Of a stretch of DNA of 7,513 nt, positions 4,336-7,513 are shown piece after piece. The notes under the pieces were generated by a model. It did not search any database. It was not told the DNA's origin and saw only the letters and a program-made list of their open reading frames with translations. How positions within the stretch are numbered: the stretch's first letter is position 1; every line of letters begins with the position of its first letter. The stretch comes from Thermodesulfovibrionales bacterium (lineage in GTDB: Bacteria > Nitrospirota > Thermodesulfovibrionia > Thermodesulfovibrionales > UBA1546). The position numbers and the translations under genes were made by a program. The DNA is taken from NCBI GenBank assembly GCA_919901705.1, contig CAKKPR010000089.1, positions 1 to 7,513 of the forward strand, given 5' to 3'.

Positions 4336-4606
4336 GTCTCTTTTTTATCTTTTCCCATGGGATATTTTTAGAGCGGTTATGACCTTTCAGTCTTTTCTCC
4401 ACAGTCTCGGCTACCTCAAGATGTTCAAGAATGTCCTCTGCCTGTTTTAAAAGCTCATATTCATCCGCAGAAAGAATCACTGCTGCCATTTTATTATTCC
4501 TGAGAACATATAATGGCTCTCCTGTCTCAGATACTTCCCTTAGTTTTTGCGTAAGCTCTTTCTGCAATTTCCCAACAGGGATCATCTTTTCTGTGTTTAC
4601 TAACAT
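4325..4606 (-). CDS. Phd/YefM-family antitoxin
   Basis: This 93-residue protein has a typical Phd/YefM N-terminal DNA-binding and dimerisation domain: IPVGKLQKELTQKLREVSETGEPLYVLRNNKMAAVILSADEYELLKQ (9-55). This includes the conserved 'EPLYVLRNNKMAAVILS' strand-turn-strand. An acidic-to-basic C-terminal tail (56-93) should wrap the RelE toxin. It is the first gene of the operon, with ATG 4606 preceded by GAGGTG at good spacing, and it overlaps relE by 11 bases. It is expected to repress its own promoter through the palindrome at 4641-4660, alone and better together with RelE (conditional cooperativity), as known in this family. Confidence 0.88.
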   Translation of the reverse strand: MLVNTEKMIPVGKLQKELTQKLREVSETGEPLYVLRNNKMAAVILSADEYELLKQAEDILEHLEVAETVEKRLKGHNRSKNIPWEKIKKRHGL

Positions 4607-4635
4607 ATTTCACCTCGGATAATTTAATACATACT

Positions 4636-4663
4636 ATTATACATAAAATATTACTTATGTCAA
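4636..4663 (-). promoter_or_regulatory. Consensus promoter and operator of the Phd/RelE operon
   Basis: On the minus strand TTGACA (4663-4658), a 16-base spacer and TATAAT (4641-4636) give perfect -35 and -10 boxes. Between and partly overlapping them is the perfect inverted repeat ACATAA-N8-TTATGT (4641-4646 and 4655-4660), a probable Phd/YefM operator. An unrepressed promoter this strong fits a tightly self-repressed TA operon. Confidence 0.85.
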
Positions 4664-4712
4664 TAATACCAATTGTCTCCTCTTTTGGATGATAACAGAC
4701 AGGCAGAAAAAT

Positions 4713-4742
4713 AGGGGAAAGGGCAGTAAAGCCTCTTCCCCT
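4713..4742 (+). promoter_or_regulatory. thrS leader hairpin (possible ThrRS operator)
   Basis: AGGGGAA (4713-4719) pairs with TTCCCCT (4736-4742); after one A-C mismatch, GGGC (4721-4724) pairs with GCCT (4731-4734, one wobble) to give a loop AGTAAA (4725-4730). No T-run follows, so it is not a terminator. The loop holds G-U-A-A after one base, like positions 35-38 of tRNA-Thr, whose G35 and U36 are ThrRS identity bases. E. coli ThrRS represses its own mRNA through anticodon-like hairpins. The resemblance here is suggestive only: U33 is missing and the hairpin lies about 100 bases before the start. Whether the thrS transcript begins upstream of it is not known; I see no clear promoter there. 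Confidence 0.4.
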
Positions 4743-4758
4743 GACAAACCAAACCTCA

Positions 4759-4788
4759 TTAACTGGCAAGCACTTAGAAAAATATGGT
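4759..4788 (+). promoter_or_regulatory. Candidate weak thrS promoter
   Basis: TTAACT (4759-4764), an 18-base spacer and TATGGT (4783-4788) each match four of six consensus bases. If used, transcription would start near 4795 and the hairpin at 4713-4742 would not be in the mRNA. It is offered as an alternative because nothing better is visible between the Phd promoter and thrS. Confidence 0.25.
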
Positions 4789-4843
4789 AAACTTTCATGT
4801 GCTTCAGGGGTACCATTTTTTTAAATATAACTTGGAGGGTTAA
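4784..4843 (+). CDS. Possible 19-codon leader ORF before thrS
   Basis: ATG 4784 opens a 19-codon frame (MVNFHVLQGYHFFKYNLEG) ending in TAA at 4841-4843, two bases before the thrS ATT start. Its last codons contain the thrS Shine-Dalgarno. It has no good ribosome site of its own and no threonine codons, so it is not a classical attenuation peptide. If translated, terminating ribosomes would sit on the thrS start and could help it initiate at ATT. It may equally be a chance ORF. Confidence 0.2.
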   Translation: MVNFHVLQGYHFFKYNLEG

Positions 4844-4848
4844 AAATT
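4834..4848 (+). promoter_or_regulatory. thrS ribosome site with ATT start
   Basis: GGAGGG (4834-4839) lies six bases before ATT 4846-4848. The frame is closed upstream by TAA at 4828-4830, and between that stop and 5086 there is no in-frame ATG, GTG or TTG. ATT is therefore the best start. Confidence 0.8.
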
Positions 4849-6741
4849 AAATTACGATTTGCGGATAACAGCGAAAAAGAGCTTACTGACCTCTCAGAGA
4901 TAAAAAAAGAATTCAGGAAGAGCGGGGCTTTAGCATTCAGGCTTGCTTCAGATTTAAAAGACCTGGATTTTGTAAAAGACATTTCATCCGAAGCCACGAT
5001 TGATATTATCACTTTTGATTCCCCTGAAGGCAAAGAGATTTACAGACACAGCACGTCCCATATACTGGCACATGCTGTCAAAGAATTGTTCCCTGCTGCA
5101 AAACCTGCAATAGGCCCTGCAATAGATGACGGCTTTTATTATGACTTTGATATGGACAGTCCATTCACGCCTGAAGACCTTACTGCAATAGAAAAGAAGA
5201 TGTCCGAAATAATCAAGAAGAATAATCCGTTTGTAAGAAAAAATATACCAAAGAAAGATGCGATAGACTTGTTCAAGAAAATGGGCGAGGATTATAAGGT
5301 TGAGCTTATTTCGGAGATAGCTGATGAGGAAATGTCCATATACGAGGAAGGCGGTTTTGTTGATTTATGCCGCGGGCCTCATGTTTTTTCAACAGGGGCA
5401 ATTAAGGCATTCAAGCTTCTGAGCATCGCAGGCGCATACTGGCGCGGTAATGAGAAGAATAAAATGCTTCAGAGGATTTATGGAACGGCTTACGATTCTA
5501 AAGAAAAGCTAAAAGAACATCTCGATTTCCTCGAAGAGGTCAAAAAAAGAGACCACAGAAAACTCGGGAAAGAGCTCGACCTGTTCAGCGTAAGCGAGGA
5601 CATAGGCCCCGGACTGATTCTCTGGCATCCTAACGGAGCGATTATAAGAAAGACTATAGAAGATTTCTGGAGAGACGAACATTACAAGGCAGACTACAAA
5701 CTGCTTTATTCACCGCATATAGCAAAACTCAACCTGTGGCAAAAGAGCGGGCATCTCGACTTCTACAGGGAAAACATGTATTCGCCGATGGAGATAGAGG
5801 GCGTAGATTATGAACTTAAGCCTATGAACTGCCCGTTCCATATAAGCGTTTACAAGAGCTCTCTAAGGAGCTACAGGGAGTTTCCTGTCAGGTACGCGGA
5901 ACTCGGAACTGTTTACAGATATGAGCGTTCAGGGGTATTACACGGGCTGCTTCGTGTCAGAGGGTTTACTCAGGATGACGCCCATATATTCTGCAGGGAA
6001 GACCAGATGGAAGACGAGATACTGAATATACTCGATTTCACGCTTTTTATCCTTAAGACATTCGGATTTGATTCATATGACGTCTATCTCTCAACCCGGC
6101 CTGAAAAATATGTAGGGACTCAGGAGAACTGGGAAAAGGCAACTAATGCGCTCAGGCAGGCCCTTGAGAAAAAGGGGCTGTCATATCAGGTAGACCCCGG
6201 AGAAGGCGTGTTCTACGGCCCGAAGATAGACATAAAAATAAAGGATTCCTTAAACAGGTACTGGCAGTGCAGCACGATTCAGGTTGACTTCAATAACCCG
6301 GAAAGATTTGATATTAACTTCAGAGGAAGTGACGGAAAAGACCACAGGCCTATAATGATCCACCGCGCCCTGATGGGCTCGCTGGAGAGATTCTTCGGGG
6401 TTCTCATAGAGCATTATGCCGGTATATTTCCTCTCTGGCTTGCGCCTGTTCAGATCGGGATAATTACAATAGCAGAAAGACATTCTGATTATGCGCTGGG
6501 AATTGCGCGCAGTTTAAAGGCTGAAGGCCTCAGGGTCGAAACAAATCTTGAAAATGAAAAAATTGGCCATAAAATAAGAGAGGCCACTATCAGAAAAGTG
6601 CCTTATTTGGTTATAATAGGCGACAAAGAGATAGCTGAAGGGAAACTGACTGTAAGAAAGCGCAGCGGTGAAAACATAGGGCCGTTTACGGTAGAAGAAT
6701 TTACCGGTGTAATAAAAAGCGAGATAAAAAATAAAAAATAA
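4846..6741 (+). CDS. thrS: Threonyl-tRNA synthetase, non-canonical ATT start
   Basis: This 631-residue class II synthetase charges tRNA-Thr in the cytosol. Domains in order: TGS (1-60); N-terminal editing domain with His68, His72, Cys175 and His179, equivalent to E. coli His73, His77, Cys182 and His186, which hydrolyse Ser-tRNA-Thr; catalytic core with zinc ligands Cys329 (MNCPFH), His380 (QDDAHIF) and His506 (IHRALMGS); and a C-terminal anticodon-binding domain (about 530-631). The zinc ligands sit five residues earlier than in E. coli (334, 385, 511) with identical spacing, confirming an almost full-length N terminus. Starting at the first conventional codon, TTG 5086, would delete the TGS domain and the editing histidines. 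Upstream lies a leader with alternative pairings; infC follows after 59 bases, so they are probably cotranscribed. Identity is certain; only the start mechanism is inferred. Confidence 0.97.
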   Translation: MKLRFADNSEKELTDLSEIKKEFRKSGALAFRLASDLKDLDFVKDISSEATIDIITFDSPEGKEIYRHSTSHILAHAVKELFPAAKPAIGPAIDDGFYYDFDMDSPFTPEDLTAIEKKMSEIIKKNNPFVRKNIPKKDAIDLFKKMGEDYKVELISEIADEEMSIYEEGGFVDLCRGPHVFSTGAIKAFKLLSIAGAYWRGNEKNKMLQRIYGTAYDSKEKLKEHLDFLEEVKKRDHRKLGKELDLFSVSEDIGPGLILWHPNGAIIRKTIEDFWRDEHYKADYKLLYSPHIAKLNLWQKSGHLDFYRENMYSPMEIEGVDYELKPMNCPFHISVYKSSLRSYREFPVRYAELGTVYRYERSGVLHGLLRVRGFTQDDAHIFCREDQMEDEILNILDFTLFILKTFGFDSYDVYLSTRPEKYVGTQENWEKATNALRQALEKKGLSYQVDPGEGVFYGPKIDIKIKDSLNRYWQCSTIQVDFNNPERFDINFRGSDGKDHRPIMIHRALMGSLERFFGVLIEHYAGIFPLWLAPVQIGIITIAERHSDYALGIARSLKAEGLRVETNLENEKIGHKIREATIRKVPYLVIIGDKEIAEGKLTVRKRSGENIGPFTVEEFTGVIKSEIKNKK

Positions 6742-6760
6742 GTTACAATATTCAGCTTTG

Positions 6761-6775
6761 GCAGTTTTGAACTGC
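6761..6775 (+). promoter_or_regulatory. Short stem-loop between thrS and infC
   Basis: GCAGTT-TTG-AACTGC is a perfect six-base stem with a three-base loop, 25 bases before the infC start. The following GGGTATTTTAT is only partly T-rich, so it would be a leaky terminator at most. It might adjust the infC/rpmI level relative to thrS. The leader is far too short for the large L20-type leader known in Bacillus. Confidence 0.35.
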
Positions 6776-6788
6776 GGGTATTTTATAT

Positions 6789-6803
6789 GGAGGTGAAGGT
6801 ATA
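6789..6803 (+). promoter_or_regulatory. infC ribosome site with ATA start
   Basis: GGAGG (6789-6793, within GGAGGTGA) lies seven bases before ATA 6801-6803. Upstream the frame stops at TGA 6768-6770, with no ATG, GTG or TTG between. The next conventional start, GTG 6891, is 30 codons into the protein. ATT 6780 is in frame but has no Shine-Dalgarno. Confidence 0.8.
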
Positions 6804-7301
6804 AGCAAGAACATAAGAGTAAACGAACAGATAAGGGCAAAAGAAGTAAGACTTATTGACGGAGAAGGAAAACAGGTAGGCGTTATCCCTGTGAGAGAAG
6901 CATTAGTTATGGCTGTAGAAAAAGACCTTGACCTGGTAGAGGTATCGCCGGAAGCAACCCCCCCGGTCTGCAAGCTGCTGGACTTTGGTAAATATAAATA
7001 TCAGTTGAGTAAAAAGCAGACTGCAGGTAAAAGGATTGATGTAAAAGAAGTAAAAATCAGGCCCCAGATAGATATACATGATCTGGAGTTGAAAGTTAGA
7101 AATATAAGACGTTTCCTGGACGAGGGTAATAAGGCAAAGGTCATGATGTTCCTCAGGGGAAGAGAAATGGCCAGGCCTGATCTCGGGATGAAAGTCTTTG
7201 AGAAAATTTCACAGATGCTGACAGGAAAGTTCAATATAGAGGTTATGCCGAAACTGGAAGGCAAGAGTATCACAATGGTAATAGCGCCAGGCGGCAAGTA
7301 A
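6801..7301 (+). CDS. infC: Translation initiation factor IF-3, non-canonical ATA start
   Basis: This 166-residue IF3 binds the 30S subunit, checks the start codon-anticodon match and keeps the subunits apart. The N domain (1-75) begins SKNIRVNEQIRAKEVRLID, the standard IF3 opening, with VEVSPEATPPVCKLLDFGKYKY (about 45-70). The linker and C domain (76-166) contain KEVKIRPQIDIHDLELK, MMFLRGREMARPDLG and MPKLEGKSITMVIAPGGK. Starting at GTG 6891 would remove 30 conserved residues, so ATA 6801 behind an ideal Shine-Dalgarno is preferred. E. coli infC uses AUU so that IF3 represses its own synthesis; AUA is an even rarer start but falls in the same discriminated class. It follows thrS by 59 bases and precedes rpmI by 14. 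Confidence 0.96.
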   Translation: MSKNIRVNEQIRAKEVRLIDGEGKQVGVIPVREALVMAVEKDLDLVEVSPEATPPVCKLLDFGKYKYQLSKKQTAGKRIDVKEVKIRPQIDIHDLELKVRNIRRFLDEGNKAKVMMFLRGREMARPDLGMKVFEKISQMLTGKFNIEVMPKLEGKSITMVIAPGGK

Positions 7302-7315
7302 AGGAGGTTAATAAT

Positions 7316-7513
7316 ATGCCAAAAATTAAAACACATAGAGGGGCAGCCAAGAGATTCAAGCTTACAGGCACAGGCAAGGTAAAGAGGAGCAAGGCTTTTA
7401 AGAGCCATATTCTTACACACAAGTCTGCAAAGAGAATGAGGGGACTGAGAAATGCAACTCTTGTTGACAAGACACAGGAGAAGAGCATAAAAAGACTTTT
7501 ACCGTATATGTAA
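7316..7513 (+). CDS. rpmI: 50S ribosomal protein bL35
   Basis: This 65-residue, highly basic protein starts MPKIKTHRGAAKRFKLTGTGKVKR and ends KSIKRLLPYM, both hallmark bL35 segments, with the full family length. The ATG has a strong AAGGAGG at 7301-7307 that overlaps the end of the infC stop codon. The stop codon is the last three bases of the window, so the gene is complete. In nearly all bacteria rplT (bL20) follows, and bL20 commonly represses rpmI-rplT translation; that gene and any operator would lie beyond this window. Confidence 0.98.
   Translation: MPKIKTHRGAAKRFKLTGTGKVKRSKAFKSHILTHKSAKRMRGLRNATLVDKTQEKSIKRLLPYM

Noticed and set aside
4713..4822. T-box riboswitch for thrS
   Set aside because: The conserved T-box sequence (AGGGUGG-N-ACCGCG) is absent; the CAGGGGTACC near 4805 only vaguely resembles it, and no stem I with a Thr specifier codon is visible.
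5086..6741. thrS starting at TTG 5086
   Set aside because: This would cut 80 residues including the TGS domain and both His residues of the editing HxxxH motif, although the upstream frame is open and conserved in character.
6891..7301. infC starting at GTG 6891
   Set aside because: It has no Shine-Dalgarno and would remove the conserved IF3 N-terminal segment.
7001..7420. Minus-strand ORF of 139 codons
   Set aside because: It is antisense to infC and rpmI; its composition is a shadow of these genes.
1..7513. CRISPR array or transposase gene
   Set aside because: No regularly spaced repeats and no open frame with transposase or recombinase motifs were found on either strand.

Overview
The window reads as a bacterial chromosome segment of moderate to low GC. 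It has sigma70-type promoters, strong Shine-Dalgarno sequences and a classic thrS-infC-rpmI translation operon. Codon choice (many AGA/AGG arginines, ATA isoleucines) and the style of the ThrRS and IF3 proteins suggest an uncultured Gram-negative lineage such as Nitrospirota or Desulfobacterota; this is a guess from sequence feel, not a placement.

Layout. A tRNA-Val(GAC) gene (18-92) opens the window. Bases 93-4606 form a toxin-antitoxin (TA) island, almost all on the minus strand: an antitoxin fusing a MerR-type DNA-binding domain to a HicB domain, overlapping its HicA toxin (1004-124); an orphan HI1420/HigA-type antitoxin (1586-1287); a divergent exported protein of unknown function (1728-2366, plus strand); a RelE/ParE-type toxin followed by an excisionase-like HTH antitoxin (3046-2460); a TumE/TumA-like pair (3817-3169); and a Phd/YefM plus RelE pair (4606-4018). 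Most have their own promoter, several with an inverted-repeat operator over it.

Signs of assembly. The 3' half of the tRNA gene, the spacer and the hicA tail (51-166) recur as a direct repeat at 1153-1268 (113 of 116 bases identical), as expected for tandem insertion at a tRNA attachment site. Separately, the tail of the TumA-like gene recurs as fragments just downstream of two other TA modules, so three modules share the same downstream boundary. A 50-base insert able to fold as a three-way junction lies between 7-base direct repeats at 3954-4017. No integrase or transposase is visible.

From 4846 to the end lies the plus-strand operon thrS (ThrRS), infC (IF3), rpmI (bL35). Neither thrS nor infC has an ATG, GTG or TTG that gives a full-length protein. 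Each has an optimally spaced Shine-Dalgarno in front of ATT (thrS, 4846) or ATA (infC, 6801). Such codons are the class IF3 discriminates against, so both genes may be under IF3 feedback. The thrS leader also holds a strong hairpin with a possible tRNA-Thr-like loop, competing pairings and a 19-codon ORF ending two bases before the thrS start. The most notable items are the two non-canonical starts, the MerR-HicB fusion, and the repeat scars of the TA island.
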